Assembly: GCF_003865365.1 (NCBI RefSeq)
Contig: NZ_RQVR01000001.1
Span: forward strand, 63,118-127,117
Length of the DNA: 64,000 bases
Direction: 5' to 3'
DNA from: Flavobacterium macacae
Lineage (GTDB): Bacteria; Bacteroidota; Bacteroidia; Flavobacteriales; Flavobacteriaceae
Position 1 is the stretch's first letter; every line of letters starts with the position of its first letter. The notes beneath the pieces are model-generated. The model was not told the DNA's origin. It saw nothing but the letters and a program-made list of their open reading frames with translations, and searched no databases. A program made the translations under genes and the position numbers. This document shows positions 17,589 to 28,048 of this stretch, one piece after another.

Positions 17589-18941
17589 TTAAAATCCGAG
17601 AATTAATTTGGCAATAGAGAAATAAATTAAAATTCCGCAAATGTCATTACTCGTTGTGATAAACGGGCCAGTTGCCAAGGCAGGATCAATGCCGAATTTG
17701 TTGAGCAATAACGGGACAAATGTTCCGATCAAGGACGCAATAATAATTACGGAAATTAAAGAAACGGTGACTGTGATGCCTAATTCAATGTTGACGTTGA
17801 GCAAAAAGTGGCTTCCCGTAAATAAGATTACCGCCAAAATCACTCCGTTTAAAAGGCTTAGTGAAATTTCTTTGATCAAGCGATTCCAGAGCGATCCGCT
17901 GATGGTGTTGTTTGCCAAACCTTGCACGATGATGGCAGAAGATTGCACGCCCACGTTTCCGGCCATTGCGGCAATTAAGGGCGTAAAAAAGAAAAGTTCG
18001 CCGTGTTCTTCCATCGCGCCTTCAAAAAGCCCGAGCATTTTCACAGAAATAAAGCCACCCAAAAGCGCCAAAACCAACCACGGAAGCCGTGCTTTTGTCA
18101 ATTCTAAAATGCTATCATCGGCTTCAACGTCTTGTGAGATACCGGCTGCCAACTGGTAATCCTTGTCGGCTTCATCTTTGATGACGTCAACGATATCATC
18201 GATGGTAATTCTTCCGACCAAGCGCCCCAATTCATCGATCACCGGAATGGCTTCCAAGTCATACTTTTGCATGATTCGGGCCACTTCCACGTCTTCAGTA
18301 TCTACGCGAACGTAATCTACTTTTGGAATATAGACTTCGCTGATGGGCGTTTTTGTGGAAGTTGTCAATAAATCTTTCAATGAAAGCCGTCCTTTCAGGC
18401 GATTTTCATCATCGACAACATAAATGGAATGTACGCGGGAAATATTTTCGGCCTGGATTCGCATTTCTTTGACGCAAGTCAAAACATTCCAGTTTTCATT
18501 GACGCTCACGAGCTCCTTTCCCATCAAACCTCCGGCAGTATCTTCGTCATAACGCAACAAATCGACAATGTCTTTGGCGTGTTCAACGTCAATCAATTCA
18601 GAGATTACCTCGTTTTTAATTTCAGTAGAAAGTTCCCCGATAATGTCGGCCGCGTCATCGGTGTCCAACTCGTCAAGCTCTTCGGCAATCTCTTTTGGGG
18701 AAAGCCTGCTCAAGATATTTTCACGCAGGTCATCTTCTAATTCCAGAAGAATTTCTGCGGTTTTTTCACTGTCTAAAACCTTGAAAATGTAAGTTGCCTC
18801 GTTAAAATCAAGTTCGTCAAGGATTTCTGCAATATCAGCGTGGTGCATATCGTTCAGCAAAACTTCCAATTGCTTGTCGTTTTTGCTTTCGATTAATTCT
18901 TCGATTTCAAGAATAAGCTCCTTACTGATTTTAAACTGCAT
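17589..18941 (-). CDS. mgtE: Magnesium transporter MgtE
   Basis: The 450-residue protein has the standard order: an acidic superhelical N domain (repeated [24 protein letters not shown]), two CBS domains (about residues 130-250), and five C-terminal membrane helices with [14 protein letters not shown] and the terminal [12 protein letters not shown], both MgtE hallmarks. It forms a Mg2+-gated channel in the inner membrane. Its start overlaps the end of rsmA by 11 bp, so the two are coupled. Length and motifs are normal. Confidence 0.95.
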   Translation of the reverse strand: MQFKISKELILEIEELIESKNDKQLEVLLNDMHHADIAEILDELDFNEATYIFKVLDSEKTAEILLELEDDLRENILSRLSPKEIAEELDELDTDDAADIIGELSTEIKNEVISELIDVEHAKDIVDLLRYDEDTAGGLMGKELVSVNENWNVLTCVKEMRIQAENISRVHSIYVVDDENRLKGRLSLKDLLTTSTKTPISEVYIPKVDYVRVDTEDVEVARIMQKYDLEAIPVIDELGRLVGRITIDDIVDVIKDEADKDYQLAAGISQDVEADDSILELTKARLPWLVLALLGGFISVKMLGLFEGAMEEHGELFFFTPLIAAMAGNVGVQSSAIIVQGLANNTISGSLWNRLIKEISLSLLNGVILAVILFTGSHFLLNVNIELGITVTVSLISVIIIASLIGTFVPLLLNKFGIDPALATGPFITTSNDICGILIYFSIAKLILGF

Positions 18942-19710
18942 CGGCCTCTATTTTTTGTGTTAGTTCTATAAATTGCTGGTAATCCAACTGTTCTGGACGG
19001 AGGTCAAAGATAGTATCTTCTCGCAAACTATCCGATAGATTCATCGATTTTAAGCTGTTGCGAAGCGTTTTTCTTCGTTGCTGGAAACCTGTTTTTACAA
19101 CCGTAAAAAACAATTTCTCACTGCACGGAAGCGTAAAGTTTTCTTTTCGCCTCAATCTTAAAACACCTGATTTCACTTTTGGAGGCGGATTAAAAACGTG
19201 TTCGTGAACGGTAAACAAATATTCTGCTTCATAAAAGGCTTGGACCAAGACCGATAAGATTCCATAAGCCTTTGTACCTTTTTTTTCACAGATTCTTTCA
19301 GCCACTTCTTTTTGGAACATTCCTGAAAATTCTGGAATCTGGTTGCGCATTTCCAACGTTCTGAAAACAATCTGCGTTGAAATATTGTAAGGGAAATTTC
19401 CGATGATGGCAAATTGCTTTCCTTCAAAAATTTCATTGATATCGTATTTCAAAAAATCTTTAGAAATGATATGATCGTGCAACTTTGAATAATTTGCATT
19501 CAAATAATCCACTGATTCGGTGTCGATTTCAATGACATAAGTTGTGGTCGGTTTTTCCAACAAATACTTGGTCAAAACGCCCATTCCCGGACCGATTTCT
19601 AAAATATTGTCATAGCCTTTCAAGCTCAAAGTGTCGGCAATGTCTTTTGCAATGCTTTCATCGTTCAAAAAATGCTGTCCTAGATGTTTCTTGGCTTTTA
19701 CCTTTTCCAT
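18931..19710 (-). CDS. rsmA: 16S rRNA dimethyladenosine transferase (KsgA/RsmA)
   Basis: This enzyme dimethylates two adjacent adenosines near the 3' end of 16S rRNA during small-subunit maturation. The 259-residue protein has the family opening [11 protein letters not shown], the SAM-binding [16 protein letters not shown], and the catalytic NFPYN motif ([11 protein letters not shown]). The end overlaps mgtE by 11 bp. A DUF4286 gene lies 79 bp upstream on the same strand; the spacer has imperfect direct repeats of TTTTTGATTT. Confidence 0.97.
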   Translation of the reverse strand: MEKVKAKKHLGQHFLNDESIAKDIADTLSLKGYDNILEIGPGMGVLTKYLLEKPTTTYVIEIDTESVDYLNANYSKLHDHIISKDFLKYDINEIFEGKQFAIIGNFPYNISTQIVFRTLEMRNQIPEFSGMFQKEVAERICEKKGTKAYGILSVLVQAFYEAEYLFTVHEHVFNPPPKVKSGVLRLRRKENFTLPCSEKLFFTVVKTGFQQRRKTLRNSLKSMNLSDSLREDTIFDLRPEQLDYQQFIELTQKIEADAV

Positions 19711-19789
19711 TTTAATTTTTGATTTAGGATTTTTGATTTAAGATTTCTCGCTAAACCATTATTTATTTTTAATTAACCCAATTGACTAA

Positions 19790-20110
19790 TTAAATTGCTT
19801 TGTGTTCGCAGATAAATTCTAATTCTGTTCTGAATGAGAGCATTTTATCTCCGAATAATTTATAACTATCCTCGCGAAGTCTTGGTGCATCTTCTTTGTA
19901 ATATTTTTGCAAAGTATCGTGAGAATCGGTATGAAATTGAACCGAATAGGTTTTTCCGCCCATTTCTTCTTCTACCAAAACTTTTACAAAATGTGCTTTT
20001 GTAAATTTTCCGGTAGCCAAAACTTCAGGAATGTGCGTGTGTTGCATCCAGTGAATCCATTCGTCGTGAACAGAATCGTCGATATTTGTGGTTACGTTGT
20101 AGATTATCAT
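19790..20110 (-). CDS. DUF4286 family protein
   Basis: The 106-residue protein begins MIIYNVTTNIDDSVHDEWI, the usual start of DUF4286 proteins, small cytoplasmic proteins with a ferredoxin-like (dimeric alpha-beta barrel-like) pattern. Function is not known. It lies between rsmA and a TPR protein gene on the same strand, an arrangement common in Flavobacteriaceae, and probably belongs to the same transcription unit. Confidence 0.85.
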   Translation of the reverse strand: MIIYNVTTNIDDSVHDEWIHWMQHTHIPEVLATGKFTKAHFVKVLVEEEMGGKTYSVQFHTDSHDTLQKYYKEDAPRLREDSYKLFGDKMLSFRTELEFICEHKAI

Positions 20111-20203
20111 ATATTTTTAAATTTTTCGATTGCTCGATTTTTAGATTATTCGATGTTTTGAGCGAATATGAAATTCATAACTTATAACTCCTCATTCATA
20201 ACT

Positions 20204-21979
20204 CTAAAGACTCGCATCGCCTCTCAATTGCCTGAATTTCTTTCTGGCGTCAATGAAATAAATGCTGTCTTCGTGATTGAACAAAATCTGTTCATACAAT
20301 GCTTTTGCTTTCTCAGTATCTTTTAAATCGCTATAAATTTCTGCGGAAAAAAATAAAGCTTCGTCAATGTAAATTCCGTCTTTGTGATTGTCAATTATGC
20401 TTTGAAAATTGGCTAAAGCCGAAGTAAAATCGCCCATTTTTTGATAGGTTTGACCAATTCGCAACAGCGTTTCGTCTTCAATTTCTTGTCCTTTGTATTC
20501 TTTTAAAATACTTTGAAATTGCTCTAAAGCTTCCTTATTTTTATTTTGGTATAGAAGATAATCGCCACGGGCAAATTTCTTCAGGCCAACTTGGGTCGAA
20601 TCGGCCACCGTATTGTCATTTATCAGCAAAAATAATTCCAATGCGTCATTGGCAATCAATTGTGTCGAAGCCGATTTGAGTTCTTTAAATTGTTTCAAAG
20701 CCCACTCAAAATCCGTTTTGAAATAACTGGTTTTCCCCGCTTTCAAACTTGCTTCGTGACCAACAGGATCGTTTTTTAAATCTTCTTCGATTTGAGAATA
20801 ATAGATCAAAGCTTGGTTGAATTTTTCTTCGTATAAAAGAATATCTGCCAGTTCCATTTTGACATCAGCCGTTTGGTATTTATTCAACGGAAGCTCTAAA
20901 GTTCGTTTCAAAATGGCTTTTCCTTCTTCAGGATTTTTCATATTGAACGTCGTGTAATGCGCTTGAAGAATTTGCAATTGCAAGCTATACGGCGTGATTC
21001 CGAATTTTTTTACCAATAAATCCAATTCTGATTTTATCGCCGGATAATTTTTCTCAGGCGCTTTTTTGATTTTGGCTTCCATTAAATAATAATTGGCCAA
21101 AATCTGCAGATCTTGGTCTCGCGTATTTTCTAAAACAAACCCAAAAATCTCTTGGGCGGTTTCTTCCTCATTTTCCTCCAAAGCCAATTGCGCCAAATTC
21201 ACGATATTTGAAAACGAATCAGGATCTCTTCTGTAAATTGCTTTTTCTTGAATAAACGCTTTTGAATATTCTTTCTGCTGGACAAAAAACCAGCTTAAAA
21301 ATTGGTTCCAAAAAAGATCTTGATTCTTTTGCGCTCTCAATAAAAGTGATTTTCGCAAAGACGCATTAAATGATCCTTCGACGTCTTCGCCCATAAAACG
21401 CGACAGCTGATTTTGAATCATAATCGTGCTGTTTGGATTAGAAAAAGATTCGTCTAAAAAGGTTTCAATCATCAAATCTGTTTTCCCCGATTGGCCATAC
21501 AAAACCGCCATTTGATAATTAAAGTTCATTTTTGGTTCGATGCTTACTGCTAATTTATACGATTGCAAAGCATACTCTAACAGCACTTTTTTCTCAAAAG
21601 CACTTGCAATCGCATACACATTTGAAGGGTTTTCTTTAATTTTTTCAACCGCCTGGTCGTAATATTTCTTTGACCTGGAAGCGTCTTTCTTTAATTGAAA
21701 ATTATAACCTAATTCCACTAAAATTGAGGGTTGGCGGTATTTATCAAGGCGATCTTGAATCAGCTTTTCAGCCACATCATACCTTTGCAATTGCTGATTG
21801 GATTCTATTAATTTTTGGAAATAAAAACTATTCGAAGGTTGGTTTTTCAGCAACTCTTCATAACTGATAATCGCTTTTTCAAATTCTCCTTTTTCAAAAT
21901 AATTCTGCGCCAATTGCTCATTTTGAGAAAAAGCAATTAGGGAGAAAAATAAGTATATGATGAGAAGGATTTTTTTCAT
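20204..21979 (-). CDS. Exported tetratricopeptide-repeat protein
   Basis: A signal peptide (IYLFFSLIAFSQ) precedes ~570 residues of helical repeats. Clear TPR units lie near the start (NYFEKGEFEKAIISYEELLK) and the end (DFTSALANFQSIIDNHKDG and TEKAKALYEQILFNHEDS). The final units resemble YbgF/BamD-type periplasmic TPRs. It probably acts as a scaffold in the periplasm; partners are unknown. It is the upstream member of a minus-strand run through DUF4286, rsmA and mgtE. Confidence 0.8.
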   Translation of the reverse strand: MKKILLIIYLFFSLIAFSQNEQLAQNYFEKGEFEKAIISYEELLKNQPSNSFYFQKLIESNQQLQRYDVAEKLIQDRLDKYRQPSILVELGYNFQLKKDASRSKKYYDQAVEKIKENPSNVYAIASAFEKKVLLEYALQSYKLAVSIEPKMNFNYQMAVLYGQSGKTDLMIETFLDESFSNPNSTIMIQNQLSRFMGEDVEGSFNASLRKSLLLRAQKNQDLFWNQFLSWFFVQQKEYSKAFIQEKAIYRRDPDSFSNIVNLAQLALEENEEETAQEIFGFVLENTRDQDLQILANYYLMEAKIKKAPEKNYPAIKSELDLLVKKFGITPYSLQLQILQAHYTTFNMKNPEEGKAILKRTLELPLNKYQTADVKMELADILLYEEKFNQALIYYSQIEEDLKNDPVGHEASLKAGKTSYFKTDFEWALKQFKELKSASTQLIANDALELFLLINDNTVADSTQVGLKKFARGDYLLYQNKNKEALEQFQSILKEYKGQEIEDETLLRIGQTYQKMGDFTSALANFQSIIDNHKDGIYIDEALFFSAEIYSDLKDTEKAKALYEQILFNHEDSIYFIDARKKFRQLRGDASL

Positions 21980-22059
21980 TTTAATGTAATCAAAGCGATA
22001 CTAAATATAATACTTTTTCAACCTAAAAGGTATTAATAACCAATGAAATATAAATTATC

Positions 22060-22118
22060 AAATGCCCTTGTCTTTTTATATGGCGTTTTCGAACCACACA
22101 AAATCGGCAAGGGCATTT
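22060..22118 (-). terminator. Long-loop inverted repeat after serS
   Basis: Eleven-bp perfect arms (AAATGCCCTTG and complement) enclose a 37-nt loop, 16 bp beyond the serS stop in the direction of serS transcription. The T tract is weak, so this could be a terminator or a small structured 3' UTR. Confidence 0.5.
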
Positions 22119-22133
22119 ATTTTATATCTGAGA

Positions 22134-23405
22134 TTAATTTATAATATCGAAACCCGTATATTTTCTCAAAACCTCAGGAATTACAATTCCTTCTGGCGTT
22201 TGGTAGTTTTCTAAAATTCCCGCCAAAACACGTGGCAACGCCAATGAACTTCCGTTTAAGGTATGCGCCAATTGGTTTTTTCCGTCTTTGTCTTTGAAAC
22301 GCAATTTTAATCTATTTGCTTGGAACGTTTCAAAATTAGAAACCGAACTGATTTCCAGCCAACGGTCTTGCGCTGTTGAAAACACTTCGAAATCGTAGGT
22401 CATTGCAGAAGCAAATCCCATATCTCCACCACAAAGTCGCAAGATTCTGTATGGCAATTTCAATTCGTTTAAGATATCGCGAACGTGCTCAACCATTCCT
22501 TCCAACGCTTCGTATGACTTATCAGGATGTTCTACCCGCACGATTTCTACCTTGTCAAATTGGTGCAGACGGTTCAAACCGCGAACGTGCGCTCCATAAG
22601 AACCTGCTTCTCTACGGAAACAAGGCGTGTACGCTGTTGCCAAAACCGGCATTTCATTTTCGTTTAAAATGACGTCCCTGAATAAATTCGTAACCGGAAC
22701 TTCCGCCGTTGGAATCAAATACAAATCATCGGTTTTGTCGTGGTACATCTGCCCTTCTTTGTCTGGCAATTGTCCCGTTCCGTAAGCCGAAGCTTCATTT
22801 ACCAAATGTGGTACTTGGTATTCCTGGTAACCTGCATCGGTATTTTTATCTAAGAAATAGGTGATCAGGGCACGTTGCAATTTTGCTCCTTTTCCTTTGT
22901 AAACCGGGAAACCAGCACCTGTGATTTTATTTCCTAATTCGAAATCGATGATGTCGTATTTTTTTACCAATTCCCAGTGAGGCAAAGCACCTTCGTGCAA
23001 AACCGGAATTTCTCCTTCTTGCAACGTCGTCAAATTGTCTTCTGGGGTTTTTCCTTCCAGAACTAAATCGGCTGGAAGGTTTGGCAAAAGATAAAGCTGT
23101 TCAGTCAATTCATTCGTAAAAACGTCTAATTTCTCTGATAAATCTTTGCTTTTTTCTTTCAACAAAACATTTTTTTGCTTCAAGATTTCGGCTTTTGATT
23201 TTTCTCCAGACTTCATCAACTCGCCAATATCTTTGGATAGTTTGTTCGATTCCGATAAAATACCGTCCATTTCAGCTTGTGTTGTTCTTCTCTTTTCATC
23301 GAGTTGCACCGCTAGTTCAACAATAGATTTGGCATCCATATTTCTTTTTGCCAAAGCTCTAAGGACTTTTTCCTGATTTTCTCGGATAAACGCTATCTGT
23401 AACAT
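22134..23405 (-). CDS. serS: Seryl-tRNA synthetase
   Basis: A class II aminoacyl-tRNA synthetase that charges tRNA-Ser. The 423-residue protein has the N-terminal antiparallel coiled-coil arm (about residues 25-105), motif 2 (CFRREAGSYGAHVRGLNRLHQF) at about residues 255-280 and motif 3 (NGSSLALPRVLAGILENYQ) near residue 385. Length and motifs are typical. A well-spaced promoter lies upstream at 23429-23460 and the gene is divergent from the M1 aminopeptidase. Confidence 0.98.
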   Translation of the reverse strand: MLQIAFIRENQEKVLRALAKRNMDAKSIVELAVQLDEKRRTTQAEMDGILSESNKLSKDIGELMKSGEKSKAEILKQKNVLLKEKSKDLSEKLDVFTNELTEQLYLLPNLPADLVLEGKTPEDNLTTLQEGEIPVLHEGALPHWELVKKYDIIDFELGNKITGAGFPVYKGKGAKLQRALITYFLDKNTDAGYQEYQVPHLVNEASAYGTGQLPDKEGQMYHDKTDDLYLIPTAEVPVTNLFRDVILNENEMPVLATAYTPCFRREAGSYGAHVRGLNRLHQFDKVEIVRVEHPDKSYEALEGMVEHVRDILNELKLPYRILRLCGGDMGFASAMTYDFEVFSTAQDRWLEISSVSNFETFQANRLKLRFKDKDGKNQLAHTLNGSSLALPRVLAGILENYQTPEGIVIPEVLRKYTGFDIIN

Positions 23406-23428
23406 TATACTTGGTTTTTATAAGGAAG

Positions 23429-23460
23429 CAAATTTAGTGAAAAAAGCCGGACAGTTGCAA
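23429..23460 (-). promoter_or_regulatory. Bacteroidota-type promoter for serS
   Basis: Read on the minus strand: -33 TTG (23458-23460), 21-bp spacer, -7 TAAATTTG (23429-23436), about 24 bp before the serS start codon. Both elements match the TTG/TAnnTTTG consensus. Confidence 0.65.
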
Positions 23461-23566
23461 CGTTGCGAAATAACTATATTGTAAAGTTTTAAAGCAAGCT
23501 GAAACCTAAGAAATTAACACTTCGTATATTGTATTATTAACTACATTTGAAAAATTTATTTTTAAA

Positions 23567-25486
23567 ATGAAAAGTTTTTCGTTATTAGTTGCATTATTCT
23601 CGGTGTTTTTTGGTTTTTCTCAAGACCACAGTTCTGCAAACAAAAGAATTGCCGAATCGGAAATGAATTCCTCTTCAAATTTGGTCAATTTTGCAGTAAA
23701 TTCAAATACTTCGAATTACGATATCAAATACCATCGATTGGAATTTTCGATAAATCCTGCAAATTATTTCATCTCAGGAAAAGTAACAACGCATTATGTA
23801 GCCACACAAAATCTGAACACCATAACTTTTGATTTGACAAATGAATTAACTGTAAGTTCGGTCACACGACACGGAAATCCTTTGAGCTTTGCTCAAAATA
23901 ACAATGATGAATTGGTCATAAATCTTGGTTCCACCCAAAATGCGATGGTTTTAGATTCACTTTCTATCAATTATTCGGGAGTTCCATCCAATGGAGAAAA
24001 TGCTTTTACAACTTACACTCACGCAGGAGTTTCGGGACTTTATACTTTATCAGAACCTTATGGCGCTCGAGATTGGTGGCCTTGCAAACAAGATTTGAAT
24101 GATAAAGTGGACAAAGTTGATTTTTACATAACTGCACCTTCTCAATATGTTAGTGTCGCCAATGGAATTCAATTGGGACTTGTAAACAATTCTAACGGTA
24201 CAAAAACTACACATTTCAGACACAATTACCCGATTCCTGCATATTTAATTGCCATCGCTGCGACAAATTATGTTGTTTTCACACAACAAGCCGGAACTGC
24301 GCCGAATACGTTTCCGATAGTCAATTATATCTATCCCGAAACGCAAGCGTCAGTTCAAAATAGCTTGGCCGTGACTTTGCCTATTATGAATTTATTTGAA
24401 AATTTATTTGAAACGTATCCCTTTTCAAGCGAAAAATATGGTCATGCGCAATGTGCTCTTGGCGGTGGAATGGAACATTCAACCGTTTCTTTTATGGGAG
24501 GTTTTGACAGAAATCTAATCGCTCACGAATTGGCTCATCAATGGTTTGGAAACAAAATTACTTGTGGCACTTGGAAAGATATTTGGCTGAATGAAGGTTT
24601 TGCTACTTATTTATCAGGATTGGTTGTTGAAAATCTTGATGGCGATTCTAGTTTTAGCACTTGGAAAGGAAGCTTGGTCAATAATATTACTTCACAAGCT
24701 GGTGGCGCGGTTTACTTAACTGATGCCGAAACCGAAAATGTTGGAAGAATTTTTAGCAGCAGGTTGTCTTACAATAAAGGCGCGATGGTGGCGCACATGC
24801 TTCGATTTAAGATAGGTGATGTTGCTTTTTTTCAAGGTCTTAAAAATTATTTGGCTGATCCTAATCTTGCCTATGGCTATGCAATTACCGAAAATCTAAA
24901 AACACATTTGGCAACAGCTTCTGGAATGAACTTAGATGAGTTTTTTAATGACTGGGTTTTTAAACAAGGTTATCCAACATACACAATTACAGCTCAAAAT
25001 TGGACAGCGGGTCAGGTGAGATTCTTGGTAAATCAAACGCAATCACATTCATCAGTTAACTTTTTTGAAATGCCCGTTCCTGTAAGAGTTACTGGTGCTG
25101 GCGGACAAAGCTTGGATTTGGTTTTAGACAATACAGCAAACAATCAAGTTATTTTTAAGACGGTACCGTTCGCAATTACTGGAGTTATTTTTAATCCGAA
25201 TAATGATATTATTTCAAAAAACAGCTCGGCGACATTGGGCAACGATGACTTTGTTTTAATCGAAGGAATTAATTTATATCCAAATCCGGCTTCAAACACC
25301 TTGAACTTGCAATTGCCTGAAAGCATTTCGATTGAAAAAGCTATTTTTTACAACTCTTTGGGACAAATTATTATGGAATCTAAAAGCGAAATTTCTTGGG
25401 ATGTTTCGGCTTTGCCCACAGGAATAAATTACATCAAGATTTTCACCGATTCAGGAACAAAACAGATGAAATTTGTAAAAGCATAA
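23567..25486 (+). CDS. M1 family zinc aminopeptidase with T9SS sorting tail
   Basis: After a signal peptide (LFSVFFGFSQ) comes an M1 peptidase. The exopeptidase motif is GGGMEHSTVSF and the zinc site is HELAHQWFGNKITCGTWKDIWLNEG (HExxH plus Glu 18 residues later; about residues 322-346). The last ~75 residues (LYPNPASNTLNLQLPESI, GQIIMESKSEISWDVSALPTG) are a type A T9SS C-terminal domain, so the enzyme is secreted or surface-attached. It probably degrades peptides outside the cell. A TACATTTG -7 box lies at 23542-23549 and a strong terminator follows. Confidence 0.93.
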   Translation: MKSFSLLVALFSVFFGFSQDHSSANKRIAESEMNSSSNLVNFAVNSNTSNYDIKYHRLEFSINPANYFISGKVTTHYVATQNLNTITFDLTNELTVSSVTRHGNPLSFAQNNNDELVINLGSTQNAMVLDSLSINYSGVPSNGENAFTTYTHAGVSGLYTLSEPYGARDWWPCKQDLNDKVDKVDFYITAPSQYVSVANGIQLGLVNNSNGTKTTHFRHNYPIPAYLIAIAATNYVVFTQQAGTAPNTFPIVNYIYPETQASVQNSLAVTLPIMNLFENLFETYPFSSEKYGHAQCALGGGMEHSTVSFMGGFDRNLIAHELAHQWFGNKITCGTWKDIWLNEGFATYLSGLVVENLDGDSSFSTWKGSLVNNITSQAGGAVYLTDAETENVGRIFSSRLSYNKGAMVAHMLRFKIGDVAFFQGLKNYLADPNLAYGYAITENLKTHLATASGMNLDEFFNDWVFKQGYPTYTITAQNWTAGQVRFLVNQTQSHSSVNFFEMPVPVRVTGAGGQSLDLVLDNTANNQVIFKTVPFAITGVIFNPNNDIISKNSSATLGNDDFVLIEGINLYPNPASNTLNLQLPESISIEKAIFYNSLGQIIMESKSEISWDVSALPTGINYIKIFTDSGTKQMKFVKA

Positions 25487-25495
25487 GTGTTATTT

Positions 25496-25530
25496 AATAA
25501 GGCTCTGATTAATTTCAGGGCCTTATTTTT
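25496..25530 (+). terminator. Rho-independent terminator after the M1 aminopeptidase
   Basis: A 13-bp stem with one G-T pair (AATAAGGCTCTGA), a 6-nt loop and a following T tract lie 9 bp after the stop codon. Confidence 0.88.
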
Positions 25531-25695
25531 TATTTGCCAATTCTCAACTAACAGATTGTAAATGAAATTATAGCAAAATATTTGATTTTTTTTCTAAAAA
25601 AGCATTACTCCTTTTTAAGTTTTCCTCTTTAGACAAATATAAATTAGTGCGCTATCGATCGATGTCACATCTATTAAATATTTATTAGCATAGTT

Positions 25696-26901
25696 TTATT
25701 CTATCGCTTTGATTCTGCTGACCATTATCGTAATTAAAATCCCGAAAACCCCTATGAATGCAAACGAAAACTGCAATCCAAAAGCTTCTGCGATGTAGCC
25801 AATAACAGGCGGTCCCATTAAAAAGCCAAGAAAACTGACGCTCGAGACTATGGTCAAAGCTTCCCCCGGAGAAACCGTTGTGTTTTTGCCAGCAACGCTG
25901 TAAACGGTTGGAACTATCGTTGAAACTCCCAATCCGACCAACATGAAAGCTAATGTGGATGCAATTAAATAAGGAAGAAAAACCGCAGTAAATAATCCGA
26001 TGGAAATCATCAAACCGCTAATTTGTAGCACTCTTTTTCTGCCGAATTTCAAGATGAATCTGTCACCCACAAAACGTCCGGTTGCCATCATTACCATAAA
26101 ACTGGTATAACCCAAAATTACCAACGGACCCGGTGCCTTCACAACATCTTTAAAATAGACACCGCTCCAGTCAAACATCACGCCTTCACTTGCCATACAG
26201 CAAAATCCGATGACGCCGAGCCAGATTAAAGCGCGGTCTGGCTTGGTGAAAAACTTTTTCTTTTCTAACGGTTTTTTCTCTTTGGCTTTAATCAAAAATT
26301 TGAAATTTGAAAACATTAAAATAAGTACGATTCCAAACGTGATGATGAAGTGGATGTAAGGCGAAATGTCAAACGCCAGCATCGCCAAACCAATGAAAGC
26401 GCCAGTAAAACCTGCCGAACTCCAAGCGCCGTGAAATGAAGACATTATGGTTTTTTTGAAAAGATTTTCGGTGTAAACTCCTTGTGTATTTACAGCGATA
26501 TTGCTCATGTTTCCGAAAATTCCGAAAATAAATAAGGCTCCAGATAATTGCCAAGGATCAGTTGCCAAACCAATTGTAGTCATGAAAAAGGCATACAAAG
26601 TCAGGCAAATTAAAAGAATTCTGTGGCTACCGAATCGCGTGACCATTTTTCCTGCAAAAGGCATCGCAAACAATTGCCCAAACGGAATCGCAAATAAAAT
26701 GGTTCCTAATTCGCCTTCACTTAAATGCAAATTGGTTTTTAAGTCTGGAATTCGGCTTGCCCAAGTAGCAGAACACAATCCCATTGCGAAATAAAATAGG
26801 GAAACCGCCCATCGAATTCGGTTTAAATAGGACTGTTTGGCGTGTTTGTAGCCTTTTAATTTTGGTCGGGTATTGAACCGGTTGACGAATCTGAATTCCA
26901 T
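25696..26901 (-). CDS. MFS transporter
   Basis: The 401-residue protein has about twelve membrane helices. An MFS loop 2-3 motif (GKMVTRFGSHRILLI, about residues 85-99) and its second-half counterpart (GDRFILKFGRKRVLQI) are visible. The family of FucP/YbjJ-like transporters with WASRIPDLKTNLHLSEGELG near the start fits. Substrate unknown. The neighbouring genes are unrelated oxidoreductases. The 209-bp gap between this stop and the upstream M1 gene contains only the terminator. Confidence 0.85.
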   Translation of the reverse strand: MEFRFVNRFNTRPKLKGYKHAKQSYLNRIRWAVSLFYFAMGLCSATWASRIPDLKTNLHLSEGELGTILFAIPFGQLFAMPFAGKMVTRFGSHRILLICLTLYAFFMTTIGLATDPWQLSGALFIFGIFGNMSNIAVNTQGVYTENLFKKTIMSSFHGAWSSAGFTGAFIGLAMLAFDISPYIHFIITFGIVLILMFSNFKFLIKAKEKKPLEKKKFFTKPDRALIWLGVIGFCCMASEGVMFDWSGVYFKDVVKAPGPLVILGYTSFMVMMATGRFVGDRFILKFGRKRVLQISGLMISIGLFTAVFLPYLIASTLAFMLVGLGVSTIVPTVYSVAGKNTTVSPGEALTIVSSVSFLGFLMGPPVIGYIAEAFGLQFSFAFIGVFGILITIMVSRIKAIE

Positions 26902-26979
26902 AATAATCTTGACTTGCAGTATGCTTCAGCAAGTAGCAAAGGTCGACATTTTCTGTTTTCTACAATTGCCAAATTTTAT

Positions 26980-27954
26980 TTATTCATAAATCGCTGAATT
27001 GACCACCTTCACAAGTCGTTCGCCTTTGATTCCTGCAATTGCATTTTTAGCCGAAAGAACCGCCATGTCATTACGCGTTTCGGCTGTTGACGAACCAATA
27101 TGTGGCAAAACGGCAACGTTTGCCATATTCAAAAGTTCGTTGTCAAAATGCATCGGCTCCGGATTGGTTACGTCTAAACCGGCACCCCAAATGGTTTTGT
27201 TTTTCAAGGCTTCGAGCAAATCTTTTTCGTTGTGCATTGGTCCGCGCGCCGTGTTGACAAAAATGGCGATCGGTTTCATTTTAGCGAAAGCTTCCCTATT
27301 GAACAAATCTTTGGTTTCATCCGTAAGATTGGCGTGAACCGAAATCACATCGCTTTTTTCAAGTAATTCTTCAAAGGAAACTCTTCGTGCCCCTAGTTTT
27401 TCTTCGGCTTCTTTATTAGTGCTTCGATTGTGGTAAATAATATCCATTTCAAAAGCGCCTTTGCAAGCTTTCGCCATTTCATAACCGATTTTTCCCAAAC
27501 CTAAAATCCCAAGTGTTTTTCCTTGTAAATCCTGTCCAATATTTGCTAAAGGCTCAAAGAAATTCCAGTCGTCATTGATGATTCTTTTATGATGGAAAAA
27601 TGCTTTTCGAGCCACGTTTTGCAGTAACAAAAAAGCGATATCGGCTGTGGCCTTGCTCAAAACATCTGGCGTGTGCCCGATTGGAATCTTCAATTTTGTG
27701 GCTTCGGCAATATCCACGTTATCATAACCCGTGGCGAACAACGAGATTACTTTTAAGTGTTTGCATTCATTCAAGAACTCGGCGTCAATATTGCCTCTTC
27801 CGGCAATCAGCAATCCGTCGACTTTTTTACAGTTTTCGATTAATTCTGCTTGCGTTAACTCTCTTTTTTCTTCCCATTGGATGACTTCAATTCCGGCATC
27901 ACGAAAAAGTTGCAGACCTGCTTCGGGAATTATTCTGGTGATAAATATTTTCAT
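26980..27954 (-). CDS. D-2-hydroxyacid dehydrogenase (glyoxylate/hydroxypyruvate reductase type)
   Basis: The 324-residue protein has the D-isomer dehydrogenase order: substrate domain, NAD-binding GILGLGKIGYEMAK (about residue 150), VNTARGP with the catalytic Arg, the Glu in GAGLDVTNPEP and VLPHIGSST with the catalytic His. NAD versus NADP is not certain; the HNRSTNK region after beta-2 has Arg-Ser, which would suit NADP and hence a glyoxylate reductase. It heads away from the aldo/keto reductase gene on the same strand with a 94-bp gap. Confidence 0.88.
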   Translation of the reverse strand: MKIFITRIIPEAGLQLFRDAGIEVIQWEEKRELTQAELIENCKKVDGLLIAGRGNIDAEFLNECKHLKVISLFATGYDNVDIAEATKLKIPIGHTPDVLSKATADIAFLLLQNVARKAFFHHKRIINDDWNFFEPLANIGQDLQGKTLGILGLGKIGYEMAKACKGAFEMDIIYHNRSTNKEAEEKLGARRVSFEELLEKSDVISVHANLTDETKDLFNREAFAKMKPIAIFVNTARGPMHNEKDLLEALKNKTIWGAGLDVTNPEPMHFDNELLNMANVAVLPHIGSSTAETRNDMAVLSAKNAIAGIKGERLVKVVNSAIYE

Positions 27955-28048
27955 TTTTTTTGTTCAGGGTAAGAGGTTCAAGGTTTTGGAAATGGGTAAA
28001 ACGGATTGTTTTATCGACTACAATTCATAAATCTTAAATCAAAAATTC

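Noticed and set aside
17641..18159. Plus-strand reading frame (172 codons) inside mgtE
   Set aside because: Antisense shadow of a well-identified transporter gene.
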